Shown piece after piece: positions 10,912 to 21,814 of a DNA stretch of 64,000 nt. Position numbers and translations under genes: made by a program. The first letter of the stretch is position 1, and every line of letters starts with the position of its first letter. Source of the stretch: Agapetus fuscipes (Eukaryota; Arthropoda; Insecta; Trichoptera; Glossosomatidae); assembly GCA_951799405.1 (NCBI GenBank), contig OX637337.1, positions 4,154,001 to 4,218,000 of the forward strand, written 5' to 3'. Under the pieces are notes generated by a model. It did no database searches, was not told the DNA's origin, and saw only the letters and a list, made by a program, of their open reading frames with translations.

Positions 10912-11358
10912 TAAACTAAGCATTTAAAAAAAGATAAATTTATGATATCTCTGTAGTTTAGTAGACACATACGTTATCTTACAACTGTCATCAGATATTA
11001 AAAAACAAAGACCGTTATTAAAAAGTACAAGAAAAAATACTCAAAATGATTTTTTTTTTAAATTAAAATACCAATAATTTAAGAACTTTGAACCTAATTC
11101 AAAATAAAGTTTATACGCTTTATACATAAGGAATAATATTGCTGGTACCTACCAAGAATTGTCGTTTAAGTCTTTTTGCTCTGTGATATTTCATATCAGG
11201 GACGGCTTTGGAGAATTATTAACGGAGGGGACAAATTAATTAATTTACGACTTGAAAATCAGACTGAGGAAAAGCGGGCAACACTTCCCCTACTTTTAAA
11301 ACGTAATAGGTATAATATTTTTTAGGGTTTGGTAGTTCACACAGTGAAAGTCCATTGT
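10912..11358. other. No gene seen
   Basis: AT-rich sequence with no recognised repeat or ORF of note. Confidence 0.5.
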
Positions 11359-11540
11359 ATAATTAATTAAATAATACACTGTTTTAATTCACTAAAATTT
11401 TATTTTAAAAAGTCAAACGTTTTCGCCTAATGTCGCCTAAAAATTCGCCTTGTCCTGATGATGCCTTTTTAGGCGAAAACGTTTGACTTTTTAAAATAAA
11501 ATTTTAGTGAATTAAAACAGTGTATTATTTAATTAATTAT
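11359..11540. repeat. Inverted repeat with 70-bp arms, Penelope-terminus-like
   Basis: The left arm (11359-11428) and right arm (11471-11540) are near-perfect complements separated by 42 bases. The right side contains a hammerhead-like fold. The head-to-head arrangement resembles inverted terminal copies left by Penelope-like elements. No coding sequence lies inside. Confidence 0.75.
11452..11487 (+). ncRNA. Hammerhead-ribozyme-like motif
   Basis: Seen in order: GUC (stem I), CUGAUGA (11455-11461), one extra U, stem II GCCU/AGGC with a UUUU loop, GAA (11475-11477), minimal stem III AA/UU around CG, U at the cleavage position (11484), and GAC closing stem I. Stem I is only 3 bp and U17 is weaker than C17, so activity is uncertain. 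Confidence 0.5.
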
Positions 11541-11570
11541 GTAATAGGTATACGTTGTTAGCTTCTTTAA

Positions 11571-11781
11571 TCTATAAAATCTATAATCTAAGTTGCAAGC
11601 ATATATTCATTTAAAGCTCTCAGATGTATGCCCACAAACAAACACGTGTAGTTCGCGCTTACAAATGCTGAATGTGTACTTACAAATAAAATCCAAACTC
11701 AAATGAACATAAGCCCTGCAACTCCTGCCGACATTCCCTGAAACAGGGGTGACATTGGCAAAGTGAACCATTTTTTACAGT
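11571..11781 (-). repeat. Rep-C copy
   Basis: Reads as the complement of Rep-C, from tataatctaagttgcaag to gaaccattttttacagt. The first 40 bases of the unit (ttccttgac...) are missing. Confidence 0.8.
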
Positions 11782-11934
11782 AATAATTTTCAAAATCTCA
11801 AAAATCTCGCCAATTTCACAATTATTTTTTTCAAGAAAAGACAGCTAGAGCTGCATAACTCGTACATTCATTCAAGATGTGGGTTTTTTATTTTGTAAGA
11901 TTCTTCACTAATAAGTTGATACGAGGCTGACCCT

Positions 11935-12325
11935 CTATAATCTATAATCTAAGTTGCAAAGATATATTAACATTTAAAACTCATTTCAAATGCATGCCCA
12001 CAAACAAACACGTGTACCTAGTATCTAAATGTTTAGTTCGAGACAAACTGTGTTTTTTTAAAAGTTGCAAAGTACCTAGGTATATGTTCGTGTGAGGTTA
12101 AGTTTATTTTGTTCGTACGTAGGTACACATGCAACATGCAATATGTGCCTGCTTGTGGGCATGCATTCAATATGAACCTTCAATGTCAATATTACCTACT
12201 CTGCAACTTAGATAACTGTTTATAGACTCACGCAGCATGTGTGAACGCGAAATTGCGTGTGACGCTTGTGAGCGTGCATAAAATACGAATCTTAAAATGA
12301 TGATACTTATATCTGTCCAACTAAG
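11935..12325. repeat. Cluster of Rep-C fragments
   Basis: A minus-strand 3' piece (11935-12020) is followed by two plus-strand 3' pieces (12120-12213 and 12230-12325) containing the tgtgggcatgcatt and gcaacttagat signatures. It looks like successive insertions and decay. Confidence 0.55.
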
Positions 12326-12706
12326 CTTACCTACCTATGGATGTAAGCGCTTGACCTTGGAAATCAAAAATGATCCAGAAAACATAAATTCTATTTTGTT
12401 TTCTATGTAAGATTATAGTCTTATAAGTAAGTAAGTAGGGACGTAGGTACCTACCTACATTACAAAAATATATAGAACCTTGAATTTTTATGAAAATCAC
12501 AGTCCAAATAAGTGGAGAAATGGATACATAATTTCCAAGTTAGAAGATGGGGGAGACGGCACTCGGTTGAACTTTTTTTAATGTGTTTGCTTAATGGAAA
12601 TATTCCATTAAAACATTTGTTACGTCCTAATGACCCGCCCTAGCCCCCTTTAAAACTCGAAATTTATGAACATTGAGAAACGAACATTTTTTTTCATAAA
12701 AATAGT
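12326..12706. other. No gene seen
   Basis: AT-rich, with gtaggtacctacc words near 12441-12460. No repeat family recognised. Confidence 0.45.
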
Positions 12707-13014
12707 CTTAATAATAATAATATTAAGATGGTTTATTTGGTGAGCGCTGTTTTTGTGTGTATCACACCTCAAGAGCCCTCTGCGAGCTTGGTCGTCGCTA
12801 TAGAAAGCGCCAATTCTCAAGCAAGACCCAGTTGTTGTAAGGTTGGATGAACCTTTCAGTGACCGGTCATTGGTAAAGGTTTATGATTTTTTCAACCAAG
12901 CGAAGAGCACATTTGGAAATATAAATGGTATGTATATTTTTGTGCTCCGCCGGGATTCGAATCCACAACCTTCCATTTACGAGTCCGAAGTGTTGCCACT
13001 GGACTACGGACCGG
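12707..13014 (-). mobile_element. SINE-A with LINE-type tail, full length
   Basis: On the minus strand it reads from the tRNA head (accggtccgtag, box B ggattcgaatccc) to the tail gaggtgtgatacacacaaaa and a (TAA)n end at 12707. It abuts SINE-B head to head at 13015. Confidence 0.9.
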
Positions 13015-13017
13015 TAT

Positions 13018-13334
13018 CTGGTCAATAGCTCAGTTGGCAGAGTGCTTGAATTCCATGCCTAGAGCTCGGTTTCAAATCTCACCAAGGGTGTCAAAAGTGA
13101 TTTCTCGTTGCGGTGTAGCCAATATAAAAAAACCAGCAAGGCTTACTCAGCCTTCACAAGACATGAGAACCAGCCCCTTCGTGAGCTGGGAAACCACCAC
13201 TTCAACTGAAGTGGTTGACGTGAGGCCGGCCCTCTTGCTCGTAGAAATAGATAGTTCCCGAATTCGCCACATGCGACATGTAGATAACACAGACAAGAAG
13301 TTACACTATATGTGTAGCTTAGTTGCGTTAAGTT
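13018..13334 (+). mobile_element. SINE-B, full length
   Basis: Head ggtcaatagctcagttggca, a degenerate box B, the conserved acttcaactgaagtgg segment, and the 3' end tgtgtagcttagttgcgtt. The 61- and 100-codon ORFs here are chance readings of the two SINEs. Confidence 0.9.
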
Positions 13335-13592
13335 GAAAGTACCTACTTGAGGGTAAATCGATGCTCAAGTTATAAAAATAAAATTCTGTGTGTGTGTGTG
13401 TGTTTTTTTTAAATATAAGTACTTTCTCACAGTAAAATAAATTTAATTGGAATTTTTAAATTTTACGGGATTTTTTTAACCCACGCCAAAACGTATTTTT
13501 ATTCAAAAAAAAAAAGCAGTACCTACAGTGGGAGTACAAAAATGAGAAAAAATGTTGTTTTTAACTTTTCCTTCAAGTTTTCCATATTTAAG
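13335..13592. repeat. Short (TG)n microsatellite in AT-rich DNA
   Basis: A (TG) run at about 13386-13404. Nothing else recognised. Confidence 0.6.
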
Positions 13593-13636
13593 TCCTTCAA
13601 GTTTCTCTGACTTTTTAGTCAGAGAAACTTGAAGGA
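13593..13636. repeat. Perfect snap-back palindrome, 20-bp arms
   Basis: Arms at 13593-13612 and 13617-13636 are exact complements with a 4-T loop. A partial third copy of the arm (ccttcaagttt) lies at 13570. It may be the tip of a decayed foldback or PLE-type repeat. Confidence 0.85.
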
Positions 13637-14013
13637 AAAAAATGAAAAAAAACACTATTGAGTAAGGAGGAGGTACAATCCTAAGTAGGTAGTTTTACGA
13701 TGTTCGTGTCAAACGATCGTAAAAATATTTCGAAATTGAATAAGAGACGATAGGAGTATGTAGGTGGTTTTTTTTAATACTTATAAATAGAAAGAACCTA
13801 CTTAAGTTTAGTATTTACTTACCTGTATAAAATACACCCACTTCTTGATGTTTCATTTTTATAATTTTAAAATAGAAACTCTTCAAAAGTGTTCTAAGGA
13901 AAAATTCACACGAATATAAAATGTTCTTTACTTAAAATAATAAAGTAAACTTGGAAATTGCGTATTCATATTTTGTATTCTTTGATATCCAGCTAAACTT
14001 TCTAGCATGTAGG

Positions 14014-14310
14014 TATAACTTGATATCTTGGTGTGAGGCTGATCACCCATACCTACTGTAAAAATGGATTACTCTGTCAATGTCACCCCTGTTTCAGGGA
14101 AGGTCGGCAAAACTTGGAAGGTTTTTTGAAATTTAGATTTGAATTCGTAATATAAGTACCTACACATGCACAGAATTTGCACTGTGTGTTTGTGAGCATG
14201 CTTTTAATATGAATTTTAAATGTTGATATATCTTTGCAACAGTTCTTGCTTCGGCAGTAGGTACATATACTAAAGTTGGAACGATGTCTTTGCAACTTAG
14301 ATTATCGACA
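14014..14310 (+). repeat. Rep-C copy, diverged
   Basis: ggctgatcacccatac, tcaatgtcacccctg and ggaaggtcggcaaaac are in Rep-C order. The gcaacttagatta end appears near 14290 after an inserted stretch of about 50 bases. Confidence 0.7.
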
Positions 14311-14362
14311 ATGCGATCTCTGAATAATCTCTGAATAATCGATTTCGCCCTCGGCAAAAAAA

Positions 14363-14516
14363 ACCTCACACCACGCTCGGCAGAAATTGGCACCAAGTTA
14401 GTGTATTAAAGAACCGATAAGGAGAGTTGACACAGTGTTCGGAGAGCGTGCATTTGTAGTTGCTGGTCCTCTGGCTTGGAACCGCCTGCCTCATCATGTG
14501 AGAGAGCTAGACGACC
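14363..14516 (+). mobile_element. LINE-L2 3' coding remnant
   Basis: The same C-terminal motif as at 5.7 kb, here FGERAFVVAGPLAWNRLP. The frame runs directly into the TCA microsatellite, and the end of the ORF and the 3' UTR hairpin are missing. Confidence 0.75.
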
Positions 14517-14521
14517 ATGGA

Positions 14522-14589
14522 TATTTCATCATCATCATCGTCATCGTCATCATCATCATCATCATCGTCATCATCATCATCATCATCCG

Positions 14590-14674
<85 letters not shown>

Positions 14675-14857
14675 GTTATCATCATCATCATCTTCATCAT
14701 CGTCATCATCATCATCATCATCATCATCTTTATCGTCATCATCATCATCATCTTCATTATCGTCATCATCTTCATCATCATCCTCATCGTCATCATCATC
14801 ATCATCTTCATCATCGTCATCATCATCATCATCATCCTCATCGTTATCATCATCATC

Positions 14858-14921
<64 letters not shown>

Positions 14922-14955
14922 ACATCGTCATCATCAACATCATCATCATCATCAT
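14522..14955 (+). repeat. (TCA)n microsatellite of about 430 bp
   Basis: Nearly uninterrupted TCA with scattered CGT, CTT and TTA variants. Its frames read as poly-Ser, poly-His or poly-Ile, and as poly-Met on the other strand; none of these is a protein. It directly follows a LINE-L2 fragment whose relatives end in (ATC)n, so it probably grew from that tail. Confidence 0.95.
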
Positions 14956-15089
14956 TTTACAAAATAAATTCGTACCCAATGCATTTACATGGCTGGAAAC
15001 ACCTGTTAATGCCGCTGTGACATTCAACAAGTGTGTCGCATTGTCGCAGGCTGCGAGGGCGCACCTACCTAGTGACATAATATCACTGT

Positions 15090-15350
15090 CACCCCCTACC
15101 CGGACCCCCCGACCCCAGGAAACCCCCCCGGGGGGTCGCGCACCGGAATAGCGTCATAAAAAAGCGACGGGGTTTCCGCTGTAAGCCCCCAGCTTTTCCG
15201 AGGGGGTTTTCGTCACAATGTTTTCTTTTTTCCGAGGGGTTTTCCGTCGCAGTCTTCTTTTTGCATTACGACGGATTTTCTGTTGCGTTTTTTTATTTTT
15301 TCCTAGAGGCTTTCGTCCCGGATTTTTTGCGTGAGGTTCTTCCAGCTTCG
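15090..15350. repeat. GC-rich block with degenerate ccgaggggttttcgtc units
   Basis: A C-run/G-run palindrome (cccccccggggggtc, about 15123) precedes several imperfect copies of ttccgaggg(g)gttttcgtc between 15195 and 15330. The composition is unlike the surroundings. Not recognised as a known element. Confidence 0.5.
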
Positions 15351-15477
15351 CGGTTTTGTGGTAGGTAATTTATTTTTTTCGGAAATTTGAATTCGTCTGT
15401 ATTAAGCTTACATTTGTGTAGAAAATATCCATAATAATTTATGTATTTTAAAACTATATTGCTACAATTTTACCGGG

Positions 15478-15725
15478 CTTCATTAAATAAAAATTTTGGT
15501 TATTAGTTATTTTGCACAATTTATTTTAAGATACGGTTCACATACGATTCGTGCAAAGAGCTGTTTTTGAACTGTATAGTGTATAGCTTGACGGCTTAGA
15601 TACTAGTCTGGCTACAGAGCATCTCGGTCTCTATTTATAGGTAAGAATAAAGATCGTTCTCGTAGTATCGGATACCGGCACTGGAATTACAAGCTTTAAG
15701 AAACTTTACTGACTTACATGATGTG
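15478..15725 (-). mobile_element. LTR-B fragment
   Basis: ttttgcacaatttattttaagatacggttcac, in pieces, matches the inner part of the other LTR-B copies. The ends are missing. Confidence 0.45.
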
Positions 15726-15930
15726 ATTTGTGTCATGTAAAATGCATCCTTTTATGCAGGCGCTATATTACGAGTAGGTAGGTACTATACCAGAGGGTCC
15801 GATTTTGCGTGGTCTAGTTCTTTCTAGAAGTTTATTTACCTTCCAAACAAATCTATGTGTGAATGTATGTCTGTGTGAGTGAATCTGTGTGTGTCTGTGT
15901 CTCTAAATGTAGGCACTTGAATTTTTTCAA

Positions 15931-16187
15931 TGTTGTGTGAGTAGGTGCTCAAATAATCTAAACATAATATTCTTACGCGGTCTCATACGTGCCAGAATAA
16001 CTTTTATACACCTATAAATAGAGACCGCGAGGCTTTGCAGAGAGACTTGTAACAGAGCCATCGAACTGAACAGTTAAAAAGCAATATCTATTCGAACGAA
16101 ATGTAAGCGATATCTTAAAATAAATTGTGTGAAATAAATTAACCGATTTTTTTTTTAAATTATACCCGTAAATCATAACAATATTAT
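15931..16187 (+). mobile_element. LTR-B-like solo LTR, plus strand
   Basis: Begins TGTTGTGTGAG, has a TATA-like ctataaatagagac (about 16011) and ends AATCATAACA. The left boundary is less certain and no clear target duplication was found. Confidence 0.45.
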
Positions 16188-16721
16188 TATTCTAGTGTTT
16201 TTATTTCATTATTTTAATTTATTTTACTTGTTTTTTTTTTGTTAACTACTCCTACACTAATAACAATACCAATACCTTACATCCGTTTCCTTCCATAAGA
16301 AAGCTGCTAGATAAATACTCTCTCTTCCATTGTGTCCCCGTCTTTGAGACTGGCAATCCATCATCTGCGCACCTAGTATAAAAATTGCGTAAACTCACCT
16401 CGAAAAACGTATGAAAACTAAATCACTCTCTAGAAGTTCCATCGAACATTCCATACATTTTTACTTTCTTGCTAGCCGAAGGCTAAAAAGAAAGTATTGA
16501 TTTGGTGTGAATTGTTTTTTTCGAGATTTTCACGGAAATGAGTTGTGGTGCAGGACATGCCAAAAACCCTATCTTGCTAAAATGTCGTCTGTATGTATTT
16601 GTGTGTGTCTGTGTGTGAGTGTGTGTGTGTGTGTGTGTTTCCAAAACACAACTAAAAAGTTTACCTACCACACAAAACCCTAGTTTGCATACAAAAGGGA
16701 TCAATGACCATCTTTAATAAT
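16188..16721. other. No gene seen; (TG)n tract
   Basis: A (TG)n tract occupies about 16600-16640. The region is otherwise AT-rich with no recognised repeat. Confidence 0.5.
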
Positions 16722-16975
16722 CTAGATTCTAGAATCTAAGTTGCGAAGATACCTACTTACATAAACATTCATAACTGATATCAAATGCATGTCTATAAAT
16801 AGACTCGTGTAGGTAAGTTCGCGTTTAAAAATGCTGAATTCGTACTTACAAATAAAACCAAATCTCAAATGAACATAAACCCTGCAACTCTTGCCGACCT
16901 TTCTTGAAACAGGGGTGGTATTGGGAAAGTGAACCATTTTTCACACTATGGGTGTTCAGTCTTATACCAACCTAT
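16722..16975 (-). repeat. Rep-C, full length
   Basis: From the tandem tail (taatctagattctag) through ggggtggtattgggaaagtg to the 5' end caacctataagtcaaggat. Confidence 0.85.
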
Positions 16976-16984
16976 AAGTCAAGG

Positions 16985-17085
16985 ATCTTTCCTGCATAAT
17001 TGGCGCTTTTACAGGGAAGACAACCCTCGCAGAGGGCTCTTGAGGTGTGATTCACACAAAACGGCGCTCACCAAATAAATTACCC
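16985..17085 (+). mobile_element. SINE-A 3' fragment (LINE-type tail)
   Basis: ttggcgctttt, cgcagagggctcttgagg and gattcacacaaaacggcgct. The head is missing. Confidence 0.7.
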
Positions 17086-17162
17086 AAATATGTAGGTATA
17101 TATATGAATTTATGTATTTATATGGCTGTTTGCGTATTGTACAAGTTTGCAGGTACACACCG

Positions 17163-17320
17163 CGGTCTAATCTAATCTAAGTTGCGAAGATATGTAACAT
17201 TGGGGATTCACATTACATGCAATCTCACAAGCAGACACGTACAAGTTCGCGCTTGCGCAAGCCGCATGTGAACCTACAACATAAAAATCAAATCTCTAAT
17301 AGACAGCATGGGTGGTCAGC
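17163..17320 (-). repeat. Rep-C, (TTAGA)n-tailed subtype, internally deleted
   Basis: Starts with the (TCTAA) tail and contains the tacaagttcgcgcttg signature. The middle (tgacattgg part) is missing before catgggtggtcagccgc. Confidence 0.75.
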
Positions 17321-17780
17321 CGCATAATAACCTATTCAGCAGTGGAATAAAAATTATTTATTATTGGTGTATTATATTTTTATTGAAACTGCATAAGCTG
17401 GTATATGATTGTAGCTTTACAAACAGTGGGTTAATTTATGCAAGAAAGTCGAGTGCAGATTCAGTGCAATTTATTTTAGTTACGCAATCGAGGTGAGATT
17501 TATTCGATGTTTTATACTCGGGGCACTGGTCGGTCCATTATGTTAAGCTTTATCCTTCACTCTCCATTCTTACCGACCTTCATGCTGAGAAAGATGCGGT
17601 GAAACAAAGAAAGTTCCATACTTGTGTATGTACCTATACCTACATCGGAGAGTATAGACTTTTATTTCCATAAATCCACACCCAAATTTAATAAAAAAAT
17701 CGCAAAGAAGCTGCACATATATTGCAGCAAAAACAGCCAAGATGATCGACAATCTTAAATTTAAGTGGCAGTAAACGAAG

Positions 17781-18122
17781 AACTTCATGGAGGTTGACCG
17801 GTCCGTAGCTCAGTGGTAGCACTGCGGACTCTGAAGGTTGTGGGTTCGAATCCCGGCGGAGCACATAAAATATGTATACCATTTATATTTTCAAATTTGC
17901 CCATCGCTGGGTTGAAAAATTCATAAACCTTTACCAATGACCGGTCACCAAAGGTCCATCCAGCCTTACAGCAACTGGGTCTTGCTTGAGTATTGGCGCT
18001 TTGTAGCGACGACCAAGCTCGTACACCTCTGTGGCACTACAACAAGTGTCATAGACCCCTAGAGTCTCTAGAATCAAGAAAGTCTCCCGCACAGGATTTC
18101 TTAAAAAAAAAAACTTCATGGA
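17781..18122 (+). mobile_element. SINE-A with poly(A)-type 3' module and 11-bp target duplication
   Basis: The element occupies about 17792-18111. aacttcatgga is present at 17781-17791 and again at 18112-18122, an exact target-site duplication that proves retroposition. The head has box A (tagctcagtggta) and box B (gggttcgaatccc). After gaccaagctcg the sequence differs from the LINE-tailed type and runs tacacctctgtggcactac to an A tract. Confidence 0.95.
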
Positions 18123-18790
18123 TGCCAGAAGTCGATGGACGTTGAAGATAAAATTTTCAATAATTCATTGACATCCGCGTATTCTTCTTTACAAGTACAC
18201 CTACGTATAAATTATAATCTAACTAATACAAGGAGTAAATGAAACTTGAAGAGATAAAGTGACAAAAATTACTGCAAGCATTGACATCTGTGTATCACTT
18301 TTGAACTAAAACAACCTAATGGAAATCAATTATGAAGAAATAATCCATACAAACAATTAGACATCGACACCTGTGGGACATAAATGCTAACTAAAATAAC
18401 CTCACGGATACCCGGAGCACATGAAATATGAGGAGGTAAATGAGAGATTTATTTCTAAGGAAATATCACAAGGTAAGCCTGTATTGTATTTCATTTCATT
18501 CATAATGTCAATAGGTATAACGTTAAAGCATGCATTTAAAATCTGAATTAAATTCAGTAAGCAATAACAAAATATTAAAAAAAATAATAACAATAAGTAG
18601 CATCTATTATTAATGTTTTTAAAATATAAATTGTTACGTTCATACCTGTGGTTTGTCGGAGGACGCTGGTTTGTTGACATTTTAACATCCAATCAGCGTC
18701 GACCTGCAGTGACGTCACGGATACCAGGAGCTCATGAAATTGAAGAGGTACATGACTGATTTATATCCAACGATAAAAGTGCAAGGTATG
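18120..18790 (+). repeat. Degenerate tandem units of about 100 bp with splice-donor-like ends
   Basis: Units share attgacatctgtgtat, cggatacccggag and atgaaatttgaagagata-like blocks near 18121, 18226, 18290, 18400 and 18717. Two of them end in CAAG followed by gtaagc (18471) or gtatgt (18785), like exon/intron borders. No long ORF connects them. They could be a decayed exon array or simple tandem duplication. Confidence 0.45.
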
Positions 18791-19659
18791 TCGCAATTGC
18801 ATGCATATTTACTAAAAAAACATTATAAATGCACTTATTGCTCTTTTAAAAAATTTAAATATACTTCGGTACCTATAAACTGTTTATTTACAGGATTTGA
18901 AGTAAGAACAAGCAGTATTTATTGCTGATTGGAATTTGCAAAATAAACTGAAACGATCATACTCTTGTATATGTTGATAGTTAATCCTAGGACGCTGTGA
19001 CGTGTTCTGACAGTTGCATTGTTGTCAAAATATTGAGTTGGAAGTCGTTTTCGTTTAAAGAATAATAAAGCATAAATTGAGTCAGTTTTGTAGTAAAACT
19101 AAGTGTTACATGTTAAGTTAACTTTTGTACATCTTTTTAACATTATATAAAAGTTGTCTATCTAAAACTAAAGGCATTGTGTTCATTTAAAGTTTGTTGA
19201 ATTGACAATTGAAATCGGCAAACTAACAAAAGTTCTAACTGCTGAGAGGACGATAAAAAATAAAAATTGAATAACTCGAATGATGGATTATAATGGTTGT
19301 TGGTTCAGAAGTGCATGATAACACATAAGAAGGTGCGGCGGAAGTTTTTTTTTGGTAATAACGCCTGTATTAAAAAGAAACATCAATACGGGAAAACATG
19401 TCAAGACACTTTGGAATTAAAACCAAAGCTGCTTGTTATTCAAATTATAGACCAGTTGGATGTGAATGATCTATTTGGTGAGCGTTATTTTCCTCTGAAT
19501 CTCTTAAAATTTCTACTAGAGAAGTACAAGTTAATGGTGCTGTGATTAACAAGATACAAAATGCTGAAGAATTTTGGATGAGAGTATACCAGACCTCCAA
19601 TAACTACTGAAAAAGGTAGATATAGCTGGATATGAATTGGACCTTATTGTAAATGTGAG
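18791..19659. other. No gene recognised
   Basis: An 82-codon ORF (19297-19545) is rich in Lys and Leu and has no domain I can name. Downstream LINE debris suggests this may be decayed retrotransposon sequence. Confidence 0.4.
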
Positions 19660-20070
19660 CATGCAAAATATAAAAAAAAAACGCCTGGAAGGTCTCTTGC
19701 ATACTGTAATTGAGGGGATGATCGAGGGGACAAATGCCTGAGGATGACCACGCCGGGAGTTCCTTCAGGATATATTGGCAGATATGTGCTGTTTACCGCA
19801 AGAAAAGCTCAAACAGATTACCAAAAATAGAGGAGAAGGGCAACAGAGATTAATAAACATTGGAAACAAGCCAATCTTAGAATTGAGTCAGAAGATTTGT
19901 AATTGTAAACAAAACTACATCAAGACAATTGGATAACTCTGGAGCATGCCTTCAATTAAAGGGTATAAATATCGAGAAAATGGACAGAATTAAGTACTTT
20001 GGTAGCATGGTAACGCAATATTTTGACCGAGATACTGAAGTGAACGTAACATGCAACTAAGCAGCACATA
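19660..20070 (+). mobile_element. Decayed non-LTR retrotransposon ORF
   Basis: Broken frames show GINIEKMDRIKYFGSMVT (19960-20035), the segment after the reverse-transcriptase palm seen in many insect LINEs (KYLGS-type motif), and an upstream HTVIEGMIEG piece. There are several frameshifts and stops. Confidence 0.6.
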
Positions 20071-20109
20071 TCGTGCATCTTCCAACCGCACTATGCCCAA
20101 AGGGTGTAG

Positions 20110-20330
20110 GTACATGTGGCATGTGGGTTTATTTCCAGATGTAACTAAGCCATTTCACTTGAAGGTTGGAGCTTTCCCAACTTTTCTCGGAGGAGCTGGT
20201 TCTCATTTCCTGTGAAAACTTAGTGAACCTTGGAAACGGGAAATCATTTCCGACACTCTTGAGGCGGGATTTAATTCTAGCCCTCTGATTTGGAACGCAA
20301 ACATTCAACCAACTGAGCTGTCGACTGATT
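20110..20330 (-). mobile_element. SINE-B, degenerate
   Basis: The order of gcatgtggg, tttcacttgaag, cttggaaacgggaaatcatt and ccaactgagctgtcgac matches SINE-B, with many substitutions. Confidence 0.65.
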
Positions 20331-20369
20331 TTTTTATTTAAACCATTTAAAATATCAACCCAATAAACA

Positions 20370-20460
20370 AATATTAAGATGATTTATTTGGTTAGCGCTG
20401 TTTTTTATGTGAATCACACTTCACACGAGAGGTTACACTTAATGTGTAGCTTAGTGGCGT
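20370..20460. mobile_element. SINE-A tail piece joined to SINE-B tail piece
   Basis: atgatttatttggttagcgct (minus SINE-A tail) runs into gttacacttaatgtgtagct (plus SINE-B end). Confidence 0.6.
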
Positions 20461-20873
20461 TTTTTAGCTTACAATTTGCATCCAGTATTTTTAGTCGCCA
20501 AAAAATACGTCGTTGCTTAGTGGACTGTATGAAAAAAAAGGAATGTAGCATGTATTTGTGTATGTGATCTACATGTGTGTGTGTGTGTGTGTATTCGATG
20601 TAAGATTGTGTTGGTGTGTGCTTGAAATAGACTAGAATAATATTATTATGTTCTCAGAGCTTTTCGGGGCAGGCGGCGCCATCTCTGATTTGTGAATGAA
20701 AATATTGAAAATATAAATTGTTGTGAGAGCTTTTTACGTGGAAAGCTTTGGATTCTAAATATCAATATAAATTATTCTTATTTTTGTATGGAAAAATCTT
20801 AATTTTTTTTTACCTTCTAGAACTTTTTTTGATGCGATATATTATTTACTAAATATGTATTTAATAAATTGCA
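20461..20873. other. No gene seen; (TG)n tract
   Basis: A (TG) run at about 20573-20592. No recognised repeat otherwise. Confidence 0.45.
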
Positions 20874-21152
20874 GTCCGGTAGTTAGCTCAGTTGGTAGAG
20901 TTCTTGCATTCCATGCCGTGAGCTCGGGTTCGAATCCTTCATTGGGTATCAGAAATGATTTCCTGTTTCGGTGTTTATTTCAAACCCTAAAATAAAATAC
21001 CGGCAAGGCTTACTTAGCCTTAACAAGAAATGAGTACCAGCCCCCTCGGGAGCTGGGAAACCACCACTTCAACTGAAGGGGTTGGTGTGAGGCTGGCCCC
21101 CTTACCTGTAAAACGAACCTGTTCGGCGAGAAGTTGCCCTATATGTGTAGCT
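20874..21152 (+). mobile_element. SINE-B, 3' part shortened
   Basis: A good head (gtccggtagttagctcagtt, box B gggttcgaatcc). The segment between ttacctgtaaaa and the 3' end is partly deleted. Confidence 0.9.
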
Positions 21153-21239
21153 GGTATCAATAATTGCGACAGTATCATTCAACTCTGATGAAAAGCCCAT
21201 TTAGAGATCGCATTTAAGTACATCAGTTTTACACCCTGC

Positions 21240-21335
21240 CCAGAGGCATGCGGGGATCGAACCCCCCCCTTTAACTCCACATCATCAGGATATACCCACT
21301 GCTCCATCCCTCCGATAGCCCGAGGCCAGTTCAAC
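21240..21335 (-). mobile_element. tRNA-like sequence, probable head of another SINE
   Basis: On the minus strand a box-A-like ggagggatggagcagtgg and a box-B-like gggttcgatcccc are about 50 bases apart. Folding into a proper acceptor stem was not convincing, so I do not call a tRNA gene. Confidence 0.4.
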
Positions 21336-21512
21336 CCTTCAGTCCTTCGTTAAACGATCACCACCCGGTAATGATTTGGTTCACCATCAATTGATGCTGT
21401 TCTTCCATCCATTTTGTTTTTTTTTTTTTTTTCAATTAATAAGATATGCCCTGGTAAATTGTAAAGAAAGAAAAAAACGAATCAAGCTTATTCATTTTCT
21501 TTCTTATGTAAA

Positions 21513-21770
21513 ATGCAGCGAAACTAAGCTTCACATATAGTGTAACTGCTTGCTCTTCGAAGGAGTCGCCAGGAATTGAGATTTCCCAGCATCCGAGGGG
21601 GCTGGTGCGCATTTCTTGTGAAGGCTGAGTAAGCAAACGCAACTAAAAAAAAAGCCTTGTAAGCCAAGTAAGCCTTGCTGGTATTTTATTTTAGGTTTAA
21701 AGTAAACACCGAAACAGGAAACTATCTCTGATACCCTAGGTGGGATTCGAGCCCGAGCTATCGACTTGAC
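21513..21770 (-). mobile_element. SINE-B with internal duplication
   Basis: The 3' end (agcttcacatatagtgtaac) and head (gattcgagcccgagcta) are present. The segment aggctgagtaagcaaacgca followed by a second aagtaagccttgctgg shows a small internal insertion. Confidence 0.8.
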
Positions 21771-21814
21771 CATGTATTTATTTTTTATATTCATGAAAAA
21801 GGTTTTATATTCTG

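Noticed and set aside
14435..15151. Long ORFs of poly-Ile, poly-His, poly-Ser and poly-Met
   Set aside because: All are frames of the same (TCA)n microsatellite and not proteins.
16483..16704. Small ORF with THTHTHT run
   Set aside because: It is the (TG)n microsatellite read in frame.
17796..17875. tRNA gene
   Set aside because: Box A and box B are good, but there is no 3' half of the cloverleaf and the same head recurs at many places with a fixed downstream body and target duplications, so it is a SINE.
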